Of a DNA stretch of 64,000 nt, positions 17,765-26,085 are shown piece after piece. Numbering within the stretch: the first letter of the stretch is position 1; each line of letters opens with the position of its first letter. The DNA comes from JAJDTT01 sp022827025 (GTDB taxonomy: Bacteria > Acidobacteriota > UBA6911 > RPQK01 > JAJDTT01), in NCBI GenBank assembly GCA_965203535.1, contig OZ241897.1:372001-436000 (forward strand), in the 5' to 3' direction. The position numbers and the translations under genes are program-made. A model generated the notes under the pieces. It did not search any database and was not told where the DNA came from. It saw nothing but the letters and a program-made list of their open reading frames with translations.

Positions 17765-18832
17765 GTGCGTGTCGCCTTCTACTACCATCAGGACCGGCCG
17801 CTTCCGCCCGATCATGAAGGGAGCAATCCCTACGGCGCCCTGCTCACCGAGGCCCTGGAGCGCCGCGGCGTCGAGGTGGAGTACACCCGGGACTACAGCC
17901 CCGAATACCTGCGCCGGAACAGCGACCGGATTCAGGTGCTCCATTTCCATTGGCCCCACCACGACTACTTCCATCCGGAACGCCGCATCATGGAGGCACG
18001 GATGCGGGAAATGGCCGCCTCCCTGGAGCTGGCCCGGGAGCTGGGCTACAAGATCGTCTGGACCGGCCACAACATCTACCCCCACAACCGGCTCCACCGG
18101 TCCATCGACCACGAGTTCCGGCTGGTGATCTGCCGGCTGGCCGACGCCATCATCGCCCACTGCCCGGTCAACGCCCAAGGGCTGAAGGAACGCTTCGGAC
18201 GCACCCGGCGGGTCTTCATCATTCCCCACGGGCACTTCATCGACGTCTACCGGACGGACTTCACGCGCGGAGACGCCCGGCGGGAGCTGGAGGTCCCTCA
18301 AGACGCCTTCGTCTACGGCTTCATCGGCGGCGTCCTGCCCTACAAGGGGATCGAGGAACTGATCTCCGCCTTCGAACGGCTCTCGACAGACGATTCCTGG
18401 CTGCTGCTGGCCGGCGGTGGTCCCGGAGACTTTCCGGAACGGATCCGCCGCCGTGTCGCGGGGCGTCCCCGAATCGTCTCCAAGATCGTCGACGGCGACA
18501 TGCAGGCCACGAACCGGGACCTCCTCCTGTTCCTGGAGGCCAGCGACGTGGCGGTGCTCCCCTTCCGGGCCACCATGACCTCGGGGAGCGTCATCCTGGC
18601 CCTTTCCCGGGCCCGCCCCGTCATCGCTCCGGCGCTGGGCTGCCTTCCGACGGTCGTTTCTCCCGGAGCCGGACTGCTCTACGATCCGGGACGGAAGGAG
18701 CCGTTGCTGAGAGCCATGGAAGAAGTTCGTGCCTGGGACCAGGAAGCCGCCTCGGAAGCCGCCCTGGAGTGCGTCCGGCGCTTCGACTGGGACCGGATCG
18801 CGGAACAGACCCTGGAGGCGTATCGCGCGTGA
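17765..18832 (+). CDS. GT4-type glycosyltransferase
   Basis: 355 residues from a GTG at 17765 preceded by CCAGGAGCG. The N-terminal half starts MRVAFYYHQD and has a HFHWPHHDYFHP segment; the C-terminal half has the GT-B donor-binding pattern (GGVLPYKGIEELISAF, LLLAGGGPGD, and MTSGSVILALSRARPVIAP in place of the usual EGFGL loop). It is probably cytoplasmic or membrane-associated and builds a surface or secreted glycan. Its stop overlaps the start of the heparinase-like gene (GTGA), so the two are translationally coupled. Confidence 0.85.
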   Translation: MRVAFYYHQDRPLPPDHEGSNPYGALLTEALERRGVEVEYTRDYSPEYLRRNSDRIQVLHFHWPHHDYFHPERRIMEARMREMAASLELARELGYKIVWTGHNIYPHNRLHRSIDHEFRLVICRLADAIIAHCPVNAQGLKERFGRTRRVFIIPHGHFIDVYRTDFTRGDARRELEVPQDAFVYGFIGGVLPYKGIEELISAFERLSTDDSWLLLAGGGPGDFPERIRRRVAGRPRIVSKIVDGDMQATNRDLLLFLEASDVAVLPFRATMTSGSVILALSRARPVIAPALGCLPTVVSPGAGLLYDPGRKEPLLRAMEEVRAWDQEAASEAALECVRRFDWDRIAEQTLEAYRA

Positions 18833-20853
18833 CCCTGTTGACCCCGGAATGGAGCCGGGACCTCCGGACCCGGGCCTCCCACCCCAACCTGGCCGCGGCC
18901 CGGCAAGCCGTGGACGCTCAACTGGACGCCTACCACGCCTCGCTCCCCCCGGTGCCGGATCAACAGGCGGGCTATTACCACGACTTCTTCTGCCCCGTGC
19001 ACGCCACTCAGCTTCTGTTCGACCCTCGCAGTCCCCGGCGCCACGTCTGCCCGGTGTGCGGAACCGTATTCAGCGGCGAGCCCTACGACAGCGCCTGGCT
19101 CTGGTCCGTCAACGACATGCTCAGCGACGCGGCCCTCAAGTTTGCCTTCCGGTCGCACCTGGAACCGGGGACGAGCCGGGCCGGTTGCGACGCCGCCGAG
19201 GCGGCCCGGATCCTGGAGACCTACGCCCGCCGCTACCTGCACCTGAAACCGGCGCCGACGGTCTACGAGGAGGAGCCGGGGATCGCCACCTGGCAGAACC
19301 TGGACGAATCGGTCTGGATCACCCGCCTCTGCTGGGCGTACGCCCTGCTTGCGGAGACGCTCTCCGACGAGACCCGGGAGTTGGTGACCCGGCAGCTCTT
19401 CCGGCCGGCGGCCACCCATATCCGGCAGGTCCGGTGCCGGGAGATCCACAACGTCAGCAATTGGAACAACGCCGCTCTGGTGACGCTGGCCCGAGTCCTG
19501 GAGGACGACCGGATTCTGGAGGAGGCTCTGCGGGGGGATCTGGGGCTGGCGGCCCAGTTGGAGCAGGGGGTCACCAGGGAGGGACTCTGGTGGGAAGTCT
19601 CCCTGAGCTACCACTACTACAGTCTGGACGCCATCGTCCGGACCCTGCGCATCCTCAAGGCCACCGGAGAATCCTTCGATGACGGCGGCGTGGTGAGGCG
19701 CATGTTCCTGGCCCCCATCCAGGTCTCGCTCCCCGATCTGAAGCTGCCGTCCGTCAACGACTGCTGGCACTTCATCGGCCTGGAAGAGAAAGTCGGCCAT
19801 GGAATCCCCGACGCCGACGGCTTCTACGAAACCGCGTATGCGTGGTTCCGCGAGCCGGGCTTTGCCTGGATTCTCGGGCGCAATTACCGGTCGCGCCCCC
19901 GAACCTGCTTCGAGGCTCTGTTGGACGGAGCCGCGGAGATCCCCGAGGGCGATCCGCCAGCCCAGAACAGCCGTTTGTTTCCGGAGGCCGGGCTTGCCCT
20001 CCTGCGCGGAGGCGGGGCCCGGAAGCGCCAGAACTACCTTCTCCTGAAGGCCGGCCGCCACGGCGGCGTCCACGGACACCGGGACCAGTTGCGGATCCAG
20101 CTTTGCGGCTCCGGATCGCCTCTCATTCCCGACCTGGGGACGCCCGGGTACGGGATCGAACTCAACCACACCTGGTATCAACAGACCGCCAGCCACGCCA
20201 CGGTGCTGGTGGACGGCGAGTCGCAGCCTCCGGCCCGAGGGCGGCTCGACCGGTTCTCCGACGGAGACGGTTTCACACGGATCGACGCTTCCGCCACCTG
20301 GGAGGAGGGCGTCTACGCCGGCGTGCGGATGCGGCGCACCCTGCTCTGGCGGGACACCCATTTCGTCGACCTGTTTCAGGTCCGTTGTCCTGCGGAACGG
20401 GACCTCTACTGGGTCTGTCACGTCGACGGCGAACTGGTGCGTGGCGCGCCGGGCTTGGAACCCGCCGCGCCGCTGACCGGCGGGGGAGGTCTCCGGCACG
20501 TCCGGCTGGACGGGGAGACGCCGGAGTCCCCGGAATCCCGATTGCGCTGGCGTCATCCGGGCGGTTCTCTCGACTTGCACCTGGCCGGTCCCTTCGGGCG
20601 TCTGCTGGTGGGCGATTCTCCTTCCAATCCTGCCAGTCAACGGCTCTCCACCGTCATCCGGCGCCGCAGAGCGGATCGCACGGTCTTCGCCTCTGTCTTC
20701 GCCATCGGCGGGACGGATCAGGATCCGGCGATCAGGGAGGTGGCCGGCAGTTGGCGAGACGAGGACTCCTGGAGACTGACACTGTCGACTCCGGCGGGGC
20801 CGGAGGAATGGCGGGTCGGCGCCGATACCGGCAAGATCCAACTCATGAAATAA
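18829..20853 (+). CDS. Heparinase II/III-like polysaccharide lyase
   Basis: 674 residues from the overlapping GTG. It has an alpha-helical N-terminal toroid (WITRLCWAYALLAE, IHNVSNWNNAAL, WWEVSLSYHYYSLDA) and a beta-rich C-terminal half with HGGVHGHRDQLRIQL and TWYQQTASHATVLVDG, as in heparinase II/III and alginate lyases. No signal peptide is visible, and an early Cys-His cluster (CPVHATQ, CPVCGTVF) may bind zinc. The cytoplasmic look and coupling to a glycosyltransferase are odd for a secreted lyase; it may act on an intracellular or export-stage glycan. Confidence 0.82.
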   Translation: MTLLTPEWSRDLRTRASHPNLAAARQAVDAQLDAYHASLPPVPDQQAGYYHDFFCPVHATQLLFDPRSPRRHVCPVCGTVFSGEPYDSAWLWSVNDMLSDAALKFAFRSHLEPGTSRAGCDAAEAARILETYARRYLHLKPAPTVYEEEPGIATWQNLDESVWITRLCWAYALLAETLSDETRELVTRQLFRPAATHIRQVRCREIHNVSNWNNAALVTLARVLEDDRILEEALRGDLGLAAQLEQGVTREGLWWEVSLSYHYYSLDAIVRTLRILKATGESFDDGGVVRRMFLAPIQVSLPDLKLPSVNDCWHFIGLEEKVGHGIPDADGFYETAYAWFREPGFAWILGRNYRSRPRTCFEALLDGAAEIPEGDPPAQNSRLFPEAGLALLRGGGARKRQNYLLLKAGRHGGVHGHRDQLRIQLCGSGSPLIPDLGTPGYGIELNHTWYQQTASHATVLVDGESQPPARGRLDRFSDGDGFTRIDASATWEEGVYAGVRMRRTLLWRDTHFVDLFQVRCPAERDLYWVCHVDGELVRGAPGLEPAAPLTGGGGLRHVRLDGETPESPESRLRWRHPGGSLDLHLAGPFGRLLVGDSPSNPASQRLSTVIRRRRADRTVFASVFAIGGTDQDPAIREVAGSWRDEDSWRLTLSTPAGPEEWRVGADTGKIQLMK

Positions 20854-20969
20854 TTGCAATATCAATTATAAATATAATTTAAGGGAAGAAATACCCATAA
20901 ATTACATGCGTACTGATGTAGCAATTAATATAATTATATAAATATAATAGTCACCGGGGGATAATAACC
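20854..20969. promoter_or_regulatory. Very AT-rich promoter region of the Gfo/Idh gene
   Basis: About 110 bases of nearly pure A/T in a GC-rich setting, with several TATAAT-like hexamers (for instance TATAAT at 20943). It ends in a GGGGG ribosome site before the ATG at 20970. It probably holds the promoter and may bind a nucleoid protein. Confidence 0.45.
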
Positions 20970-21989
20970 ATGCATAAAAGACCGCCGGTACGATGGGGCA
21001 TCATCGGCGCGGGAGACATCTCTCATCGGGTGATGGCGCCGGCCATGCGTGACACCACCTGCAGCGAGTTGGTGGCCGTGATGCGGACCACCCGGGCCGG
21101 GGCCGAGGAATTCGCCCATGAGCACGGGGCCCGGCGCGCCTATGACAACGTGGAGGCGCTGGTCCGCGACGCGGAGGTGGAGGCCGTCTACGTCTCGACG
21201 CCCGTCGATCGACACTGTCCCAACACGCTGGCGGCGGCGGCCCGGGGAAAACACGTCCTGTGCGAAAAACCGCTGGCCCTGAGCGTGGCCGAGGGAGAGG
21301 CCATGCGGCAGGCCTGCCGGACTGCCGGGGTCGCCTTCATGACCTGCTACTACCAGCGCTTCAGCGCGCGGCACAGCAAGATCAAGGAGATCATTCAGCG
21401 GGGCGGCATCGGCCGCGTCACCGCGGTCCGCTGGAACTTCTCCGGACGGTATCCCTCGGGCCGGGAAATCTGGCAACACGATCCGACCCGGGCCGGGGGC
21501 GGCCCCTTCACCGACCTGGGCACCCACGGCGTCGACCTCATGCGCTTCCTGGTGGGCGAGATCGTGGCGGTCGCCGCGTTTGTGGACACGCTGGTGGAGA
21601 GCTACGCCGTCGAGGACACGGCCAGCGCCCTCCTGAAGTTCGCCAACGGCGCCCAGGGCGTGGCCACGGCCCACTGGAGCACGGGAGACCCGGACGAGCA
21701 CCGGAACTCCTACATCGAGATCCTGGGCACCGAAGGCGTGATCCTCTCCTCTCCCCTGCACGACAAGTTCTCCCGGGGACGCCTGGTGGTGGCCACCGGG
21801 GAGGGCGAAACGTCCTACGACTTCGATCAGAGCACCCACGCCCTGGTCCTGGAGGAGTTCGCCGCCGCCCTCGCCGAAGGCAGAGAACCGTCCATCACCA
21901 TCGAAGACGGCATCCGCGCCCAGCAGATCGTGGAGGCGGTCTACGAATCGGGAAGAACCGGCCGGGTCGTCGAGCTTCCGGTTCCGTGA
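20970..21989 (+). CDS. Gfo/Idh/MocA family NAD(P)-dependent oxidoreductase
   Basis: 339 residues. The N-terminal Rossmann fold has WGIIGAGDISHRVMAPAM, then VEAVYVSTPVDRH and KHVLCEKPLAL with the catalytic Lys of the EKP motif; GGPFTDLGTHGVDLMRF is the C-terminal catalytic His segment. These enzymes oxidise or reduce sugars, inositols and related compounds. The gene follows the glycan block but has its own AT-rich promoter region. Confidence 0.93.
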   Translation: MHKRPPVRWGIIGAGDISHRVMAPAMRDTTCSELVAVMRTTRAGAEEFAHEHGARRAYDNVEALVRDAEVEAVYVSTPVDRHCPNTLAAAARGKHVLCEKPLALSVAEGEAMRQACRTAGVAFMTCYYQRFSARHSKIKEIIQRGGIGRVTAVRWNFSGRYPSGREIWQHDPTRAGGGPFTDLGTHGVDLMRFLVGEIVAVAAFVDTLVESYAVEDTASALLKFANGAQGVATAHWSTGDPDEHRNSYIEILGTEGVILSSPLHDKFSRGRLVVATGEGETSYDFDQSTHALVLEEFAAALAEGREPSITIEDGIRAQQIVEAVYESGRTGRVVELPVP

Positions 21990-22049
21990 CCGTAGGGGCG
22001 CCCGTCTAAGCCATTCGAAGCCCAGGGCCATGACATCTCCGGCGCGGTG

Positions 22050-22188
22050 GTAGGGGCGCCCCTTGTGGGCGCCCTCTTCGGCCCGAACCGACCCGGACCC
22101 GGCCCACCACCGGGACTTGGCTTTGGTGTAACAGGATGGCGATCCCGGCTGCCTGCACGGGGAGGGCGACCACAAGGGTCGCCCCTAC
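22050..22188. repeat. R1 palindromic repeat, long form
   Basis: A 139-bp copy closely matching 4450-4612, including the interior GCCCTCTTCGG and ATCCCGGCTGCC segments. Another R1 half-end (GTAGGGGCGCCCG) lies just before it at 21991. Confidence 0.75.
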
Positions 22189-22396
22189 GCACGGGAAGCC
22201 GTCCGAGGGGCAATTCCAGGCTCCCGGACAGGAGTTCCCCCAAAAAAATTCAGGCCGGATCACCTCAACTGATTGAAAACAGGAGCGTAAGAAGATTCGA
22301 CAAGTGGAATTGGTCGAATTTTCAAAAAATGGGGGAAGTCCTGGGATCTGATCCGTTGCGCTCTCGGGTTATTACGTCTATCGTAATAGAGATGAT

Positions 22397-22681
22397 ATGA
22401 TTCAGTCTTTCGCAAACAAGCGCACCGCGAATATCTTCAATGGCGTCAGAGATGGATCATTCCCGATCTCACTCATAAAACGGGCGGAGAGCAAGCTGGA
22501 TCGGATCAACTATGCAGCAAGCATTAATGATCTTCGGGTGCCTCCAGGCAACAGGCTGGAGCGGCTCCGAGGCGCTCGCGATGGACAGTTCAGCATTCGC
22601 GTCTCGCGCAACTGGCGGATTTGCTTCGTCTGGAAAGACGGAGATGCGTTCGAGGTGGAGTTGACCAACCATTACGATTGA
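22397..22681 (+). CDS. higB: HigB-type toxin (RelE superfamily)
   Basis: 94 residues of the plasmid-maintenance killer type. It starts MIQSFANKRTANIFNG, with the family's LRVPPGNRLERLRG loop and the ending FSIRVSRNWRICFVW. RelE-fold HigB toxins cut mRNA on the ribosome. The toxin-first order with the antitoxin 15 bases downstream is the HigBA hallmark. The gene is less GC-rich than its neighbours, which fits acquisition by transfer. Confidence 0.92.
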   Translation: MIQSFANKRTANIFNGVRDGSFPISLIKRAESKLDRINYAASINDLRVPPGNRLERLRGARDGQFSIRVSRNWRICFVWKDGDAFEVELTNHYD

Positions 22682-22696
22682 GAAGGGAGCAAGGAA

Positions 22697-23008
22697 ATGG
22701 CTCGCGTGCCAACAAATCGCATTGCCACACACCCCGGTGCCCTGCTGCGTGAGCAGATCAGGGAGATGGAGCTGAGCGTCAACGGCGTGGCCCAAGATAT
22801 CGACCTTCCCGCAACGCGTCTTCATGAGATCGTTCATGAGCGGCGGGGTGTGACGGCGGAGACGGCGATCGCGCTGGGCGCGTATTTCGGCCAGACTCCC
22901 GAGTTCTGGATGACCGCGCAGACGGCCTATGAATTGTCGAAAGAACTGCTCAAGAACGGCAAAAAAATACGTTCGCGGATCCGACGGCATGCAGCAGCGG
23001 GGCGCTAG
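22697..23008 (+). CDS. higA: HigA-type antitoxin (HTH, XRE family)
   Basis: 103 residues: THPGALLREQIREMELSVNGVAQDI, then a helix-turn-helix (ATRLHEIVHERRGVTAETAIALGAYF) and the FGQTPEFWMTAQTAYEL helix typical of HigA/VapI. It should neutralise HigB and repress the operon. Its last two codons and the TAG stop sit at the edge of the MITE at 23006, so the insertion supplied or changed the C-terminus. Confidence 0.92.
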   Translation: MARVPTNRIATHPGALLREQIREMELSVNGVAQDIDLPATRLHEIVHERRGVTAETAIALGAYFGQTPEFWMTAQTAYELSKELLKNGKKIRSRIRRHAAAGR

Positions 23009-23168
23009 GAGCCTGCGCGGCAGAAATCAATCTACTGCGAAAGCGTAGAATCGGTCCATATTCGTGCGATTTCTCGGCGAATAGAACAACTATGCACCTC
23101 TAAATCGTGAAAATCCGGCCTCGATTCTCCACTTTCTCGCTACGATCATTTCTGCCGCGCAGACTCCC
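23006..23168. mobile_element. MITE-like element, copy 1
   Basis: About 163 bp with inverted ends: TAGGAGCCTGCGCGGCAGAA at the left is mirrored by TTCTGCCGCGCAGACTCCC at the right. No gene is inside. A near-identical inverted copy lies at 58776-58940. It separates higA from the integrase remnant and truncates the latter. Confidence 0.8.
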
Positions 23169-23503
23169 AGGACCGCCCGGTCCCGAAGCCCGTACACATA
23201 GTCCGGCTTGACGGAGGCCAAGAGACGGCGCGCCTGCTCGACGCTCGCCTCGGGCGTCCGTCCCTCCCCGAAGGGATGGCGCACCCCCCGGACCGAATGA
23301 AACGGATTGAGCAGGACCGCGTGGCGCGCCACCAGGACGTCGAAGAAGTGCCGGAGCGCGGCCAGGGCCTGATTCTTGGTCGGCGCCCGGTAGGGGATCT
23401 CGTCGAGGAACCGGCCGGCCAGCCCCGGCGTGACCTGTCGCAACTCCAGCCCTTCCCGCTCGCACCAGGCCAGGAACCGCCCCAGCTCCCGGACGGTTGA
23501 ATT
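23160..23503 (-). pseudogene. Tyrosine recombinase/integrase remnant
   Basis: Reading leftward from about 23503, the frame encodes a SAM-like core-binding domain (ELGRFLAWCEREGLELRQVT, then NQALAALRHFFDVLVARH, LNPFHSVRGV) and the start of the catalytic domain (YGLRDRAVLGV). It stops where the MITE begins, just before the first catalytic Arg would come. The 5' end also lacks a convincing start. Probably a dead integrase from an older island that may have brought in HigBA. Confidence 0.75.
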
Positions 23504-23571
23504 CGGAGATCGATTCGGCCATTCTTGGAGACGGTCATATCGTTTGCCTACAGTCCATCAGGAGGAATTCC

Positions 23572-24234
23572 ATGTCCCTTACCGTCGGAGACACCGCACC
23601 TGATTTTTCGGCCGATACCAGCCAGGGGCCCATCGACTTCCATGAGTGGATCGGCGACGGCTGGGCCATTCTCTTTTCCCATCCCAAGGACTTCACGCCG
23701 GTCTGCACGACGGAGCTGGGATACATGGCCAGCCTCAAGCCCGAGTTCGACAAGCGCAACTGCAAGATCATCGGCTTGAGCGTCGACCCCGCGGACAGCC
23801 ACCGGGCCTGGGCGCAGGACATCCGGGACGCCACCGGACATTCCCCCAATTACCCCATCATCGCCGACACGGAGCTGGCCATCGCCAAGCTCTACGGCAT
23901 GCTGGCGGCGGACGCGGGGGAGAGCTGCGAAGGCCGCACCCCCATGGACAACGCCACGGTCCGATCCGTGTTCGTCATCGGCCCCGACAAGCAGGTCAAG
24001 CTGACCATCACTTATCCCATGAGCACGGGCCGCAATTTCGACGAGGTGCTGCGGGTGCTGGACTCGGTGCAGTTGACCGCCACCCACAAGGTGGCCACGC
24101 CGGTGAACTGGAATCATGGCGACAAGGTGATCATCCTGCCGGCGGTCTCGGACGAAGCCGCCCGGGAAAAGTACCCTCAGGGTTGGGATTCCCCCAAGCC
24201 CTACATCCGTTTCGTCGATCAGCCGGGGGACTGA
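23572..24234 (+). CDS. 1-Cys peroxiredoxin (AhpC/TSA, Prx6 type)
   Basis: 220 residues from an ATG with a perfect AGGAGG site ten bases upstream. Thiol peroxidase that reduces H2O2 and organic peroxides in the cytoplasm. Peroxidatic Cys45 sits in PKDFTPVCTTE; the long C-terminal domain (NWNHGDKVIILPAV, YPQGWDSPKPYIR) is diagnostic of the Prx6 subfamily. A second Cys (GESCEG, near residue 123) may be resolving. It is intact and stands alone. Confidence 0.95.
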   Translation: MSLTVGDTAPDFSADTSQGPIDFHEWIGDGWAILFSHPKDFTPVCTTELGYMASLKPEFDKRNCKIIGLSVDPADSHRAWAQDIRDATGHSPNYPIIADTELAIAKLYGMLAADAGESCEGRTPMDNATVRSVFVIGPDKQVKLTITYPMSTGRNFDEVLRVLDSVQLTATHKVATPVNWNHGDKVIILPAVSDEAAREKYPQGWDSPKPYIRFVDQPGD

Positions 24235-24361
24235 CGCGGATCGCCCGCGCCAGGGGCCGCTCCATTTTCCGATACTCATGTTATCTTGACGTTAAATTGG
24301 GGATTCCGTACGCGAGTTCTTGCGGCGCCGGCACGAAAGCATACGGTTCACGAACACGACC

Positions 24362-25876
24362 ATGGATGGACCCGAAGGCTTGCCGGAAATGCCGCGGAAA
24401 TCTGAACGTTCCGGCGAAATGCCCACTCCCGACACATTCCTCGAGGAATCGGATGCCCTCCGGATGTCCCGCGAAGCCATGCTCGAACTGGCCCGCCGGG
24501 CCGCGGAGCTGTTGGTAGAACGCCTTGAGCGGTTGCCGGAAGAACATGCCTGGGACGGAGAGTTCCGGCAGGACCTGGTGGACCAGTTGATGGAGGATCC
24601 ACCCGAGTCGGGCCGGCCGGCGCTACAGGTCATCGAAAGGGCCGCGCGCGACATCCTCCCGCTGGCGCTTCGCAACGACCATTCCCGATCCTTCGGATTC
24701 ATCCCCTCCTCTCCGACGTGGCCCAGCATCGTGGCCGACTTCATGGCCGCCGGTTTCCACGTCAACCAGTGCACCTGGCTGACCTCCAGCGGCGCCAGCC
24801 AGCTCGAGCTGGTCGTCATCGACTGGTTCTGCCGCTGGGTCGGCTACCCGGAGACTGCGGGCGGTCTGCTGACGAGCGGAGGCTCGGCGGCCAGCCTCGA
24901 CGCCTTCGTGGCGGCGCGCGAAGCCGCGGGACATCCCGAGCGGGCCACGGTCTACATGAGCGACCAGAGTCACAGCGCCCAGATCCGGGCGGCCAAGATC
25001 ATCGGCATCCGGCCGCAGCACGTCCGCAAGGTGGCCAGCGACAGCCGCTTCCGGCTCGACATGGACGCGCTGGTCCGCGCCGTGGCTGACGACCGCGCGG
25101 CCGGGCTCAACCCCATCGCGGTCTGTTCCAACGCCGGGGCGGGCAGCACGGGCGCCATCGATCCGCTCGAGGCGATGTCGGATTACTGTGAAGCGGAAGG
25201 CCTTTGGCATCACGTGGATGCCGCTTACGGTGGTTTCGGAATGGTGACCGACAGGGGCAAGAGGTTGCTGCGCGGGATCGAGCGGGCCGACTCCATCGGC
25301 CTGGACGCCCACAAATGGTTCTTTCAGCCGTACGAGGCGGGCTGCCTCCTGGTGAAGGACCTCAAGACGCTGGGTCAAGCCTTCCGGATCCCTCACGACA
25401 TGCTGCAGGACACGATCTGGGGCGCGAATCACCCCAACTTCTCGGACCGCGGCCTCCAGTTGAGCCGCTCGGTCCGGGCCTTGAAAATCTGGGTTTCCGT
25501 TCAGACCTTCGGCATGGCCGCCTTTCGCCAAGCCGTGTCCAAGGGGATGGCGCTGGCCTCCCGGGCCCAGGAATACATCGAAAGAAGCGCGGTGCTGGAA
25601 GTCTTGAACCCGGCCTCTCTGGGAATCATTTGCTTCCGGGTCAACCCGGCGGCCGGCGGAATCGACGAGAACTCGCTGGAGGACATCAACCGCACGGTGC
25701 TGGCCCGCATCTTCTGGGACGACCGGGCGTTCATTACTTCGACCCGGTTGCGAGGAAGATTCTCTCTGAGAATGTGCATCGTCAACCACAACACGACGTG
25801 GGACGACGTCCGCGAGACGTTGGAGGCCGCCGAGCGGTTCGGTTTGATGGCGGTGTCCGATTGGAAGGATGGGTGA
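24362..25876 (+). CDS. PLP-dependent group II amino acid decarboxylase
   Basis: About 504 residues of the aromatic-L-amino-acid/glutamate decarboxylase family. Motifs: FGFIPSSPTWPSIVADFM, GGLLTSGGSAASLDAF, CSNAGAGSTGAIDPLEAM, HVDAAYGGFG (Asp holding the PLP ring) and LDAHKWFFQPYEAG with the Schiff-base Lys at about 318. ATG 24362 is chosen over an upstream in-frame TTG at 24320; neither has a good ribosome site. The substrate is unknown but tyrosine- or tryptophan-like amines are typical. Confidence 0.88.
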   Translation: MDGPEGLPEMPRKSERSGEMPTPDTFLEESDALRMSREAMLELARRAAELLVERLERLPEEHAWDGEFRQDLVDQLMEDPPESGRPALQVIERAARDILPLALRNDHSRSFGFIPSSPTWPSIVADFMAAGFHVNQCTWLTSSGASQLELVVIDWFCRWVGYPETAGGLLTSGGSAASLDAFVAAREAAGHPERATVYMSDQSHSAQIRAAKIIGIRPQHVRKVASDSRFRLDMDALVRAVADDRAAGLNPIAVCSNAGAGSTGAIDPLEAMSDYCEAEGLWHHVDAAYGGFGMVTDRGKRLLRGIERADSIGLDAHKWFFQPYEAGCLLVKDLKTLGQAFRIPHDMLQDTIWGANHPNFSDRGLQLSRSVRALKIWVSVQTFGMAAFRQAVSKGMALASRAQEYIERSAVLEVLNPASLGIICFRVNPAAGGIDENSLEDINRTVLARIFWDDRAFITSTRLRGRFSLRMCIVNHNTTWDDVRETLEAAERFGLMAVSDWKDG

Positions 25877-26085
25877 GTGGTTGCGGCCGCATCCGGAACC
25901 TCGTTCCGGCGGCATTCAATCCGGGAATCCGGTTTTGAATCTTTTGACGGCAGTTGTCCAAGTCCCGGTCAATGACCTGACCGGCCGACCGGCCGGAAGC
26001 CCGTCGCGATGCTTGCCACGGGCATTTGTTTATTGGATGCTTGGCGCCAAAGCGCTTACACCTTAACGGGAAAGGAAAAGTTTCC

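Noticed and set aside
22397..23008. Novel toxin-antitoxin type
   Set aside because: Gene order, sizes and motifs fit standard HigBA.
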